64,000 nt of DNA from Vigna angularis (Eukaryota; Streptophyta; Magnoliopsida; Fabales; Fabaceae). The notes under the pieces were generated by a model. That model saw only the letters and a list, made by a program, of their open reading frames with translations, made no database searches and was not told where the DNA came from. Numbering within the stretch: position 1 is the stretch's first letter; each line of letters starts with the position of its first letter. Where the stretch lies: contig NC_068970.1 in NCBI RefSeq assembly GCF_016808095.1, forward strand, positions 47,837,630-47,901,629. Direction: 5' to 3'. This document shows, piece after piece, positions 39,570-52,476 of the stretch. Position numbers and translations under genes: made by a program.

Positions 39570-41231
39570 CATTATTTGGAGATGTTAATGCCACACTCAA
39601 GAAAGATGAGAAGATGAGCTATAAGTCATGTGGTTGATCGTCATAGATTACCTTGATAAGATTAAAATTAGGAATCTTATAATGCAGAACTCCACATAAC
39701 TACCAAACGGAATTCACAATTTTTTATCAAATTCATATTTATCTCATTATAATACAAAGTGTATCCTTTTATAGGATGAATTAGGAAAGACCCTTTTAAT
39801 TTCGCATTAATTCTCAATAAATACTCTTTGATAGACACTAATATTACATAATTCCTATAATACGAATCATTACCTCCTATATTTAGTTAAAGATAAAAAT
39901 TACAAAGAAAACTCAAAAGGCTCCTCAAGATCATATGATTATCTCCTTCTTTTAGTACATTCATCTTCGAATGTAGTACTCTTCTTCCAATAGAAAGATA
40001 ATACCCAGATCAAATATTTGCCTTTTATTGATTAATACCAAATGATGTGTTGTTGTTGAGACATCTCATAAAAATATTTACCCATGTTTTTTAGTGGACA
40101 AAATATTTGGTATTAATATTCGCATGTCATGAGTACTCTTCTTCCAAGAGAAAGATAATACCCAAATCAAATATTTACCTTTTATTGATTAATACCAAAT
40201 GATGTGTTGTTGTTGAGACATCTTAGACAAAAATTTACCCACGTGTTTTAGTGGACAAAATAACAATATTTGTATATTCATAAAAGACATTATCTTTGTT
40301 ATCATTTTTCCCTTCTTTGTTGGTCACTTTTTTCCCACTTATTTCTTTTTTCACTTTCCTTCTATATCTTTTTCTAAAATATCTTTTTCTCCATACTCGT
40401 CCTCTTTATTTTCATTTTTCTCTAAACTCCTCCTCGTTATTTTCTTTTTCTCTTAACTCATTTTGATTTTCTCATCCTCTCAACACCTTCTCTTGTATTT
40501 CTTTTTCTGCATTAATTTCCTTTTTCTCCATCTCTTTCTCCATCAACATAGTATGAACATGTCCTTTGCAATATCCATCAAAAAAATTCTCTTTACATCT
40601 ATACCTTATCTCTTTCTTTTCTTTTATTTTTCTTTTCTCAAAATTTTATTTTAATTTCTTCTCCATTTGTGAAACAAACTCATCAACCAACAATTTGTGA
40701 TAGACATTGAGTTGAAGGGCACTTTTAGAATCACTACTTGACATAAGTCCAAAATAATAATAAAAAATTAAAAGATTATATATGAAAAAAACTCAGTGAA
40801 TATAAAAAGTCGAAGCTCTGATACTAACAAATGAGAAACCAAGGGACTCCTTCTGATTTTCAATTTTGGAAAGGATATTAACACCACAATAAAAAAAAAA
40901 TGGGAAGGTGAGTGATAAGTCATGGAATTGATTACCAGAAGTTACCTTGATATGATCAAAATTGAAGTACTTATAACGTAAAACTCCATAAAACTCTCAT
41001 AAATAGAAAATACAAATTTATATCAAATTCATATGTATCTCATTATATTACAAAGTGCATCCTTTTATAGGATGAATTAGGCAAAACCTTTTGAATTCTC
41101 ATTAATTCTCAATAGCTACTCTTTAATATCCATTAATATTACTTAATTCATATTATATGAATCATTATTTCCTATATTTAATTACAAGATAAAAATTACA
41201 AACAAAATTCAAAATACTCCTCAAGATCATA
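39570..41231 (-). mobile_element. Short LTR-pair element (TRIM/LARD-like), diverged
   Basis: Two direct copies of about 370 bp (about 39570-39935 and 40866-41231) share words such as TATCAAATTCATAT and CCTTTTATAGGATGAATTAGG and end at CTCCTCAAGATCATA. GCTCTGATACTA at 40815-40826 is, on the minus strand, a TAGTATCAGAGC primer site, giving the orientation. The interior of about 0.9 kb has no coding capacity. It has a 158-bp tandem duplication (about 39973-40262) and a pyrimidine-rich stretch. The copies differ at many positions, so it is old. Confidence 0.65.
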
Positions 41232-42250
41232 TCAAATAATGTCTACTTCAATTTTAGATTATGCGTTAGCCTTTATCTTTACATGCACCTTTGGAGCATG
41301 TAACTTCATATTCTTTTTCAATTTATGCTTCTCCTTAAGGGCTATACTGTCATCTTTAAAAAAAAAGCTTTTATCTTCTACAAAAGGTTTGGCCTAAGAG
41401 TGGTTGGTGAGTTTTCAAAAGGGCCATAGAAACCTTTGACTTTTGAATCCTTTGGAATATTTTACAATTCCTTCAAGAGGTAGAAAAATAATTCTTAAAG
41501 AAGATATTATTGAATTATGCTTTAAAAATTTTGTAGTTTTTTTTGCTCACACGGTATGTAGAACTAATATCAAATTATATGAAGATAAATTAAGTAATGC
41601 ATAAAATAATTTTTCAAGTTTAGATTTTTGTTTTTCTTCTTTTTCTTTATTTACTTGAAGCAATTATATCATGCAATAAAAAAATTTAAAGAAATAAAAA
41701 TATACTTGGTCAATTTTTTACTGGTTTGTCTAATCACTCATGGCAACAAGTTAAACTTCTTCTCCAAGCTTCCTCAAGGCACCAAAACATGTCACAGTTG
41801 GTTCCCTCTCGTGTATTATATTTGTCAATAACAACATCTAAACACACCAAACTATTCATGAATTATGAGAAAACATAATTGTTGTTTTAGTTATAAGTGA
41901 CCTAAAATAATGTGCTTCTAATTGTATTAAAGTAAATGTTACTTTAATACTAGGAAATGAAATCCATACATGGACGAGTAAAAGGAATATAAAGGCTGAA
42001 TAAAATCCTAACCAAAAATAGAAAATGAAATTATTAATTCCAAATCTAAGACAAACTAAAAACAAGAGTTCTAAAGTTTATTTTTTAAGATTTAATTACT
42101 AGACTAGCCCATTACTCACAAGCTAACTAAATTACTCTAGGTAAGACTAAGATAAAACTAAGACTAGACTAGGACTAATGAAACTAAGAAAATTTAAGAA
42201 ACACTACTCTTATCTATATTATCACTAAAATAAGCTTAAAATTATTAATT
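41232..42250. other. AT-rich intergenic DNA
   Basis: No gene or repeat structure that I can support. Confidence 0.5.
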
Positions 42251-42255
42251 AAAAG

Positions 42256-42480
42256 AAGGTTTAATCATACAATTGGTCCTTATTTTTTATGACTTTTATC
42301 AAATGTGTTTCTGGGTTATTTTTTGTCTCAATTTGGTCCCAAATTGTGAAAAATTAATACAATTGGAACCCTACCGTTAAATTGGATAAATGATATTAAA
42401 TGTCAACTAACATGGCATACTAATGTGGTGTAATTAAAATATGTGGTAGACTTAGGACATTTTACGTGGAGCAATGATGT
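42256..42480. mobile_element. Orphan MULE-type terminal repeat
   Basis: GGTTTAATCATAC..TTGGTCC and ACCCTACCGTTAAATTGG resemble the left arm of the MULE at 8484. No matching inverted right arm was found in the following kilobases, so it looks like the remains of a truncated or eroded element. From 42480 to 43990 nothing further is seen. Confidence 0.5.
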
Positions 42481-44569
42481 GGAAAACCAGAAGAAAGAAT
42501 CCCATTGTTGAACAAGAGAGGTAGAAAAAATAGGGAAGCTTTCAGATTTTCCTTTTCAGGGAGGGCCAAAGTTAAAATCAATAGCTTGAGACAAGATTCC
42601 TAAAGGGAAAATAGCTAATGCACTTGACTCGAATCAAAGAAAACTTTCTGAGTTTTCAAAAGACCTTTACAAAATTCGAATAAACTAACCAAAAGAGTAT
42701 AGGTTTCACGTAATATGCTACAATGATCTTGTTTTAATATTTCACATATTTGTTGCACTACATAAGTGTACAATTGAAAATAAAATCCAAATAAGTTAAA
42801 TAAACATAAGATTAAGAACTATGTAAAAAGTCAAAGTTAACTCTTTCATAAAAAGAAAACATAAAAAGAGATTATCATTTAAGCTACTAAAAAACTACAG
42901 TGATTAACTATAATCTTGCATTGACTTCATAAGTATCATTGTTATTTTTCAATTTTAATAACATTGGATGTAGCTTTGAAGAACTTTCATCTTCCACTTT
43001 TTTTTAATTATAATCTTTTCCATCATCATTTGTATACCTTTTGAACAATGACAATAAATGAATTTAAAATAAAAACAATAAAATAAAATTAGGATAAGTT
43101 AAAAGGATTATTACCCTCAAAAAGTTCATACTTCTAAATAAAAGTAAAAATAATTACTTGCACATTTTTAAATAAGAGACAATTCCTATACCTGTTAAGA
43201 ATCTAAGAATTGACTTAAGGATTCAGGAATGAAGTAAGGGAATAAGTAACAAAATAAATAAATAAAAATACTAACTCCCGTAGGGTTTAAAATATATTGG
43301 ATTCTTTAGTTGTGAGTTTAATTACCCTATCATTAGCCCACACAAACACAAGGTTTGTGTGGTAGACATAAGTAGGTTAAAATACTGAGTCAACCTCATT
43401 CTTTATCTAACATGTTGGTGGACCTAACTCATTTTATTCAATATGAAACTTGATCCTTAGCTTTCTAACAAGTTTTAATGCATATCTTTCAAATAGAATC
43501 ATTTATAAGATATAACTCTTAAACATTCACAATTGAGATACCGTAATTTATATTTTAGATTTAGTTCCTTTTGGATTTTATTTTGTTAGTGTTATGTGTC
43601 TTTGTGTTTCTAGTTCTCTATTATTAATAATGGAATAAAAATTGATTCAAGCATGTGGCGGACTAGGTTACACAAGATTATTTTTAGTAACATGTATTGG
43701 ATATTATAATCCTAATAAGTAGCTCTAAGTTATATTTTTTTGTAATTTAAATTTGTAACGATTGCATATTATCATAGAAAAGGTCATGGTTACATGTTTT
43801 TATTTTCTTCCCTTAAACCATAAGATATTAGTAAGTTGGATAATCAAATTTTGGATTTCTATTAAATGCTTTCTTTTCACATCCCTTAATGTATTTCCTC
43901 TATAATATTCCTAAATTTCTAATGTCCTCTCTTATGCATTAAATTTTTAATTTTTTCCCCTTTAGGTTTGACTACTTTCAACTTGGTTTGAAATCCTTCA
44001 TTTTATTTTTTGAAGTACACAAGAAAACACTAGACAAGGGTGAATAGTATTTTCAAAATATTTTTGCAAGACAACGTCTAATGACTTGTAATGGGAGTAT
44101 GCAGACGTGTACAATGTTTAGACGTTAGGTATATATGATAAGCAAATAAGATTTCTTTCAAATGGTGACATAGGAAACTTTAATAATAGTTTTTAAAAGA
44201 GGAAAACAACAAAGCGGAAGGTGCGGAAAAACACTAGAAGGAGGGTTGAATAGTATTTTCTAGATCTTTTCGCGACTCTGATGATTTGATCATGATGTAG
44301 GTAGCACTTGTGAGTTAGTCATACTTTGTCTATAAACTCTATTCCACAAAGATCGTTTAAAGGACTAACTTAACTTTCTCCAAAGATATATAAGCAGTAA
44401 GTTGTTGAAGATGTAAAAGGTAGTTGATAGCTTAAGGCTAACTTGAGCTCTTAAGGAAATTGCTTTCATCAACACCTAATCGTTTACATAGAGGACTACA
44501 ACACACACAAAATTTTATACTGGTTCACTTGTTAAGGTTACATTCAGTTCTCCTCTAAGTTAACTTAAA

Positions 44570-45200
44570 GGGTTCTATTAGATATTCAATGAAGTACAAT
44601 TGAGTGTTTTAAACCACTCCTGGTGTTCCTAGTCCTATTGAGTAACCATCGTTACTTTTGACTAGTTGAGTTTGACTCACTTCTGATTACGTAGTATTAT
44701 TCACCACTCTTGGTATCCCTAGACGATTATAGTATCATTGTGATACATAGTCTAGTTGAGCTTTACCTACTCTTGGTTTTCGTAGATGGTTCTAGTATCA
44801 TTGTGATACATCGTCAAGTTGAGTTTCACCCACTCCTAGTTGTGAAGTATTCTTCACTACTCCTGGTATCCCTGATCAAGGAATAAACTTCAATTATCCT
44901 AGACCAATTGAGTATTCGCACCACTTCTGATTTTCTAGTCAACAAGTAGTTGTTAATTACCTTTGACTGGTTGAATATTTGTACCACTCCTAGTCTTCAA
45001 TCAGAAAATAACCTCTTGTTACCCTAGACTGGTTGAGTATTCTCACTACTCCTAGTCTCTACAGTCAACGAATAACCACATGTTACCCTAGACTGGTTGA
45101 GTATTCTCACCACTCTTGGTCTCCACAGTCAGTGAATAACCATCTGTTACCCTAAACTTGAAGAAGTATTCACACCACTCCTAGTACTAAGCAACCTTGC
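44570..45200. repeat. Degenerate tandem repeat of about 60 bp
   Basis: Around ten diverged copies of a unit containing TTGAGTATTCTCACCACTCCT, a TCTAGTC-type core and ATAACC...GTTACCCTAGAC. The last three copies are the most regular. The flanking AACACTAGAAGGAGGGTTGAATAG-like words (44232 and 44026) resemble Copia element leaders, so the array is probably an eroded retrotransposon part. Confidence 0.7.
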
Positions 45201-45942
45201 CTTGATTTCCTTAACTCTCTAAGTCAAGTTGTAAGTGTTTTGATTCTCTCTAGAATTTCAGTCAATGATTGCTTATAAGTCATTTAGACTATTACTCTCG
45301 CAAAAAAGGATTTAATTACAACACAAAGCAGTCTAAACACTAACATGTGTTTCTCTCCTTACTTTTTTCTCTCATCTTACAAAAGTAAGCAAATAATACG
45401 ATGAAGCTCAAAAGTATTGCTTAAACTTTTCTCTTTTCTTTTTCTTTCTTCTCTTCGCTCATAAGATGAGTGGATATAACAATGAGGCTTGGGAGAATCT
45501 TTCTTTTCTTGAGCTTTTCTCTTCTACTATTTCCTTGGTTAGAGGAGTTTTGCTTTTAGTAGCTTCAAGAGATTTCCTTGCTCAAATGATGATGGTATAT
45601 CTTCTTGCTTAGCTTATCTTCCTCATCATCATTTTCTTCTTCTTCTTCTTGTCTTCTATATATACACCTTGACGATATAAACGTTGGGATGAAGCTTTTC
45701 CCAAAATTTAATATAATGACCATTGAAAAAAAGCTTGTATTGAGATCTGTTCTTTTCTGGCTATTGGTATGGATGACTGTCATAGGATGGAGTCCTTTGC
45801 TAGAGTAGTAATGCTTTTCTGAGCTTTTATCAAAAGCATATTTGACTTCTCATTTGACACAACTTTTGATAAATTAATCAAAAGTTTGATAGTAGATTGT
45901 TGATAAGGGGAGCACAGTGTTAGCTAAACCCAATCCCTGTGA

Positions 45943-47372
45943 TGTTGATTTTTGATGATGACAACAGATTGTTATTAAGAACACATGTGTAAGTACTGTG
46001 TGATATATATGTTGAATGCTTATTGTGTAATATGCACGTATTGTGTTTGTCACATTTGTTGAACATATTATATTGATTGATGCATACTATTGTGTTTATG
46101 AAGGGATTATATCTGTGCATGCGCAATACATGTTTTGGTGATATGAAAACCACAAGCACGAAAACATATCTGCATGACTAAATCGATTACAGTGGAATGA
46201 TAATCAATTAAGGTCATCAGACAACTTCAGTTTTAAACTGTGGCAAAACAACTAGTTTTGAATCGATTACATTAGTTGGTGAATCGATTAAAACTCGTGT
46301 GTTTGCATATATCTTTTGCAAAATGTGCTGTGATGTGTTTTGGAAAGAAAGGTTTTCAAAAATCTTTGAAGCGTTAAAGCTTAATCGATTATGTGGATTA
46401 TGTATTCAATTAAGTCTGTTAAGATTTGAAAACTGATTTCATGTGGTCATAACTGCTATAACGGTCATATTTTTAAATATATTTGACCAGCATTTAATGG
46501 AAATCGATTGTATTAATTGCGTATTCAAATAAGGAGGCAAATTGGTTTTAATTCTGTTACAACTGTTTAATGTAACCGATTACGTAAGTTGGCTAATCGA
46601 TTTAATTGCATCAGGATTGACTTAAACTATATATTGGTGCATTGATTGTTTTATGTAAGAAGGATTGATTCTAACATTTTCATATCTGATTGTTATTGAG
46701 TTTAAAAAGCTTACAGATTACTTAGAAGCTCCAAGAATCAAGAACATGAAAGATTAAAAGATCTTGAAGAATTCTTGTGAAGTAGACTACTATATTGAAG
46801 AGACTGATCGTTCTGCACAACTGAGATGCTTTTTGTTTGATCAAGAGAAGAAGATTCACAATTTTTAATTTGCGGTTCCCTGCGCGTGCGGCTAGGAAGA
46901 AGAGCGGGAAGTTCTTTGTACTTTGAGAGGTGTCTCAAAGGGGTGACTACAAGAGAGGATTGTTATTGCTGCAGGGTCTTGTTATTAGCTATATTAGATT
47001 AATGAGTTAGATAGGTGGTTTACATTTTGACAGATTGGTCGTTGTAAAGCCTTGGTGTAAAAACTCATATCTTTATAGTGCAATTGACTTTCAATCTCAG
47101 GTTGATTGAAAGGACATTGGATGTAGGCATTGAGGCCGAACCAGTATAAAAACTGAGTTGGATTTTCTTCTCCCTATCTCTTTACATAATCGATTATACA
47201 CTGTCATTAATTGATTACACATACGGTTATATTACACGCACATTGCTTACGACACAAGAAAGCTTTCAAGAACAACATCATTTGCGAAAAAGATTTCAAA
47301 AGTGAACATTTTTATAAAACACCAATTCACCCCTCTCTTGGTGTTGAGAAACAAAGCTTATTAATTCTAACA
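45943..47372 (+). mobile_element. Copia-like LTR, probably solo
   Basis: Starts TGTTGATTTTTGATGATGACAAC and ends CTTGGTGTTGAGAAAC...TTCTAACA. These are the start and end words I associate with large legume Copia LTRs, including the GGCATTGAGGCCGAACC segment (about 47127) before the end. No Met primer site (TGGTATC) follows, and I found no convincing 5-bp duplication, so it is a solo LTR or truncated. TAATCGATTA-type motifs occur near 46180-46600 and 47189. No gene inside. Confidence 0.6.
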
Positions 47373-48490
47373 TAGGTATTTGATCGTTTGTAGCAATTGT
47401 TTTACATAGGATAAAACAAAAGTTTGTATAGCAAGTATGCCCTATTTCATGTTTGTTTTGGTGTTTTCAAACAATTTAATCATTGGTACATGATTCTAAG
47501 TTTTCCATTGTTTTGTTTGTGTGTTTGACTAATATCGTTTAGCCTGTAAGAGACTTCTTCCTGATTCGTGTTTTACCTAATGCCTTCATGTTTTGTTTAA
47601 GCGTAGGTATTGTGTTACGATTTCCTAAGATATAAACATTCCATGAATGTTTGTCTTGTTACTGACACCTACTACTGATTTGTGTAGACTACTCGTCCAT
47701 TATCAGTTGTTTTTTAACGTTGAACATTTAATGTCATTTAATGCTTGTTGAGAACAACAAAGTGCTTTTTGATTTCCTACCATTGAGGTAGCGTTTGATT
47801 AAAGACTTCATCGTTTGACGAAATAATGTTTTAGCTCATGGTATCATTTAGACAGAGTAAACACTTCTTGTTATTTTACCTTTATATACAATGTTTAACT
47901 TGTTTGTGTTTTCTGTAATGTCTTAAGTTTTAGTCTTTTGGTGTGTTTTGTTAAGGACATCATCTTGACATTTTTTTTTTGTTTTTTCGATATCTAAACT
48001 GAATACCCTTTATGTATGATAAGCTTTACGCTTTTAGCTTCAACTCTCTGAGACGTTTTTGACTTGATAGTCGTTTAGCATTGTGTCTGGAAGTTTTGAC
48101 TTGGTTATTTTTCTATTTCCTAAGATCCTACGTGTTCACCTAGTTTGGCTTTTTGTTTATGTTTTCCTAATGTTTCTTGTGTTTTTTCTTCAGTTGGTCT
48201 TAATCCTATTTATAAGATCCAAGGAAATTGTAGTAGTTAGGAAAGAAAGTGGTTATGAGACTTGAGAATTATTGTTGGTAATTGGTGTGTAATGCTTATA
48301 TGTTTCTTTTTATGATTATAATTGCTATGGTTGGTTATTAATTAATGTTATTGTTGATTAAGTGGAACACATAATTGATATGTTGTCATTTTAATGATTT
48401 GTGTGTGTGTGATACTACCAATGTGATGTATGGGCTTGTTGATAGAAGAGTGGTTTAGGATTGAATATGTGTGGGTTCAATTATAAAAAA
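47373..48490. other. Degenerate repeat-derived DNA
   Basis: Contains repeated words (CGTTTGA, CGTTTAGC) but no supportable gene or boundary. Confidence 0.35.
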
Positions 48491-49604
48491 AAGAGTTAAG
48501 TAAAACTTTTGTTTTAATTGAATTTTAAGCCTAAGGGTAAAATGATCTGTTTATGCCTTTATTAATTGGTGTAGAAATTAATATAAGGGGGTGAAGAAAG
48601 TAAAAGAATAAAACTAAATATGAAATTAAAAGATTAAGTGGATTTTAGAAAGATTTAGTGGTTGTTGATATTTGAAAAAGTAATTAAGAGAGAATAATAG
48701 AGGAAATCTCAGTAGTCTTAGAGATAAACTGAGAGATTTTACTAAAACCAAATAGATAAACATAGAATAGAAGATAAAAAGGAGAGGAGTAAAAAGGGGT
48801 CTGCATATTGCTACCCTAAAATAAAAAATGAAATTTAGAATGATAAAGGAAAGAAGAGACGTTTTCTAGGAGAAAAGATGAAGAACTACAGAAAACCTAA
48901 GTGCAAGAGAGGATTTGTGGTGTTTTTGGGGTCTAGATAAAGTCCTAATATTGGCCAAGGTATGGAGAAACTTACCTTTGTTTGTTTGTGGTTGTATGTT
49001 AAATGTGTTCTTGATTATTTTGATTGATAATCGTTGTTTGAGTATGTTTACATGGGTATGTGATGCTTGAATGAATGTATGATGTGTTAAATACGTTTTC
49101 AGATCTAGGGTTGATGTGTGTATGCTTGAATGCTTAAATCATGTCTAGGATGTGTTTGAATTCGACAATAATCGATTATCATTAGTTATAATCAATTATT
49201 TGGGTGTCGATGTTGAGTATAATTATGGGAATAATCGATTATCTGAGATGATAATCGATTATCTGAGATGATAATTGATTATCTGAGATGATAATCGATT
49301 ATCTGAGATGATAATTGATTATCTGAGATGATAATCGATTATCCCTTCTTACGTGATGTTATTAGGTAAATTTTACTGAGATAATCGATTATCTTAAGTA
49401 ATAATTGATTATCTTAAGTAATAATCGATTGTCACAGTGCATTTTTGTGAAAAATGATGAATGTGATGAAGAATGGACGTAGACCAAGCCTGAGGAGTTG
49501 TGGAACATGATGATAATTAGAGGTTGAGGTTAGTGGTTATGTTGAGGGTCAAGTTTGACTTGTGGTTGAGAGTTAAGCATGAGTGAGTGTTGGGAAGTAC
49601 TTGA
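48490..49604 (+). mobile_element. LTR copy B: 5' part of the same family as 35395-37788
   Basis: Co-linear with 35455-36755, including a shared stretch around GAAGAATGGAC..GACCAAGC and CTTGTGGTTGAGAG. Similarity stops at about 49602, where the inverted copy C begins. Contains the tandem TAATCGATTA array. Confidence 0.6.
49231..49343. repeat. 20-bp tandem array of ATAATCGATTATCTGAGATG
   Basis: Five full 20-bp units and a partial sixth, with the palindrome TAATCGATTA in each. Units three and five carry TAATTGATTA, a C-to-T change at the only CpG. Further copies flank the array at 49168 and 49380-49432. Confidence 0.97.
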
Positions 49605-50650
49605 TGTAACGCCTCAAATTTTAGGGTGCCACGGGTTATTCAAAAATACCGGTAAATTTCAAACTTTAACATAGCGCAAAAACGTATTTTCAAAAACCTC
49701 AACATTTAACGTGCATAACTTGTTCAAAACAAAATAGTTCAAAAACTCTTGTCCAATGAAAATAACGAAAGAAATAAAATAAATCCAAATACATTATCTT
49801 TAAAACTCAAACATTATGATTTTAAATAAAAATTCCAAGTCTGCCTCCCGTCATCTCTTGAAGCTATCATGCTTCAGCACCATCTGTAACATTATCTGCT
49901 CACATCTTATAATATACTATCATCGCCAATAATATCATTCACAACACACAAACACAAATATGTATGGGGTAAGCTACCAATAAAACAATCATAATAACAA
50001 AATATAAACATATTGATTATATCAACAATAATCAAACACCCCATATATAGTAGTGATATCAATAAGATTCCTAAACATCTAACATAACAATTCAATCACA
50101 ACGAATTACTCGATCCTCGATCCCTGATCTTGGATCTCTAACCCTCGACGTCATCATTAACATCTTACACATAGACCCTTGGTTTATCCACTCATTATCA
50201 CCTATACTAACTACTTACTATAACTATTATAGTAACACCGCTATCACATAACATCACATGGAGCATCTCAAATACCATGATTACCATCATAGATACACCA
50301 CCATCATGATTATTCCAATTATGAACAACACCACAAGCATCACCGTACCATAAACACCATAGTGGAAAGAGTCTGTCTCACTTCTGTACCTTACCTCATC
50401 GACTATAGCAACTCCTATAGCCCACCTATAGCCTTCCCTACAGAACGTTTGTAGCCTCCTCTACAGATCTGCTCAGGTAGTCCCGCAATTTAGCTAAAGA
50501 ACATGTAATCTTACTACACAAGAACAAAGATCACACCTTCACCCTCACACAAAAAAGACTTAATACCCGAACAATCCTTCTAATACACTTAAGGTAAAAG
50601 AAAGTACCTATTCACTCTCATGCTCGGAGAACCACTTATCATCATTTTCG
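49605..50650 (-). mobile_element. LTR copy C: 3' part of the same family, inverted
   Basis: Begins exactly with TGTAACGCC, the complement of the LTR terminus, and is the reverse complement of about 36760-37788 of copy A. Shared words include CCACCATCATGA and AAAGAGTC. Head-to-head with copy B, so B and C together cover one full LTR with its second half inverted. Confidence 0.6.
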
Positions 50651-50882
50651 TATCTTATTAAAAGGTCAAATATCTATTATGTATTTCAAATTGGGTATTT
50701 CTTCTATTAATAACAATACAATTTGAGGCATAGTGATAATATCCGTTTAATTACCATAGTTCATAAAAGTTATGATTTCATTTCAGAAAATAAAAATGTA
50801 AGATGAGAGGAAATATAATCAGTTTGTTATGCTAGTGTTATATCTGCATTCTCACATGAAATGTTATCTTATTTTTTTATTA

Positions 50883-51964
50883 GGTTAAACTCCTTCAGAA
50901 GTCCCTATTTACGTGGTTTTTTCCAGTTAGATCCATCTTTTATTGGTTTCGCCAATTTAGTCCTTAAAAATGAAAAATTGACTCAATTGGACTCCTACCG
51001 TTAAATTGGTGTAACGGGGTTATATTTTTGATGACCTGGCACGTTGACATGGTAAGTCTTTTATACGTGGCACATTTAAAGAGGTTACGTGGAATGTATA
51101 ATTAAAAAATAAAAAAAATAAAGTTTATGATAATTGAAACCCAAATTAGGGTTCATCATCTTCAACCTCCCTTCATGATCTTCAACTTTAGCGATTGATG
51201 CTCATGGTTCATCACCAAATTAGAAATCAAATTGGGTTCGAGATTAAAGACGCAACAAATCACGGATTCATAGAGTTCGAGATTGGAGCGGAGTCCAATG
51301 TCTCCTAGGGCCTCTCCTTCAAGATTGGAGGTTTTCTCATGTTTCTATTTGCACGAGAGAGATGAACTCGCAATGAGTTTCTGTTTCTGTGTTTTGTGAT
51401 TTCTCTGGATTTGTAGGTTGATGAATTTGTGAAAAAAGAGACTTGTAGAGATGAAGGATGCGCTGGTTCTCGCAATTGTTCGAGGAAGAAGAAACGAAGG
51501 CACTGGAGCTCTCACAGGTGGTCTCGCGGCGGCGCAAGGAGTTCGCGATTCTGGGTTTTGCATGACTAGGTTTAACACGATTTAGGGTTCTCCGTTGATG
51601 GAGATGAAGTAGTGTCGCAGCACCGCTCGCGATTAGGAAACAATGGTGGAAGGAGATGGAGGCGCTGTGGCGGTCCGAGGATGGCGTGAATCACGACCAT
51701 GAATCTCGGTTCTCTTTATTTGTTGAGGGAAATTAGGATTTCTGCTGGAGAAGATGACGTTGACGTGAGAGGAGTGATGTGGCAAAAACTGACCATATCA
51801 ACATCCCAACTCATCAAAAACTTAACCCCTTAAACCAATTTAAAGACAGAGACCCAATTGAGTCAATTTTTCATTTTAAAGACTAAATTAACGAAACTAA
51901 TAAGACGATGATCTAACCGGGAAAATCTCACATAGGGAGTTTCGAAAAGGTTTAACCTTTAAAC
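50883..51964. mobile_element. Pack-MULE upstream of the SLY1 gene
   Basis: Inverted arms of about 170 bp (GGTTAAACTCC at the left, GGTTTAACC at the right) share words such as AAAATTGACTCAATTGG. TTTTTATTA lies at 50874-50882 and 51965-51973, a 9-bp duplication if the right end is taken 7 bp beyond GGTTTAACC. No transposase. The GC-rich interior includes a coding-like exon on the plus strand at about 51450-51560 (FSQLFEEEETKALELSQVV) that I cannot assign to a family. Confidence 0.75.
51450..51565 (+). pseudogene. Captured exon-like fragment of unknown origin
   Basis: An open stretch reading FSQLFEEEETKALELSQ then VVSRRRKEF, charged and helix-prone, ending in TGA soon after. It is preceded by a GTAG-like intron end (GGATTTGTAG at about 51415). 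The high GC against AT-rich flanks supports uptake from a host gene. Source not recognised; no sign of function. Confidence 0.4.
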
Positions 51965-52476
51965 TTTTTATTATGTGATAAATGAAAATAATCCATCAAC
52001 ATATATTTATAATAATTCAAATAAAAACTGAATAAAATATATTTTCTTTTCTTAATTATAATTTTTAACAAAGAAACTTAAAATTACGATTAATATGATT
52101 TGTTTTTCAAATTGCTAAAACGTCAACTAATTTGTAACGGAAAAGTATTACTAAAATAATGTCGGTAAAAGTTTTGGAAGAATACTTCCAGATTTCATTG
52201 ACAAAGAAGTCTTAGAACACAAAATAATAATATCTGTGACAATATTTTAAATAACAACAAAAAGAAAAAGATAAACGTGGCATTTTCCTAAAACATTGGT
52301 AGTATTAGGATAGCTACTTAACGTTGAGCAAAATAAAATTAAAAAAAAAATAAAAAAATGAGTTGAATAGAAATAGGTGTAAGAAGAGGAAGAGAGAATG
52401 CATAGTGTATTTATATCTGAATCCAGATCCAGCACCGTTTCAGCAACTCAATTCCCATCGCTCCGCCGTCACAGCC

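Noticed and set aside
49231..49343. Evenly spaced palindromic repeat resembling a CRISPR array
   Set aside because: Units are contiguous 20-mers without unique spacers, in a plant LTR; there are no cas genes.
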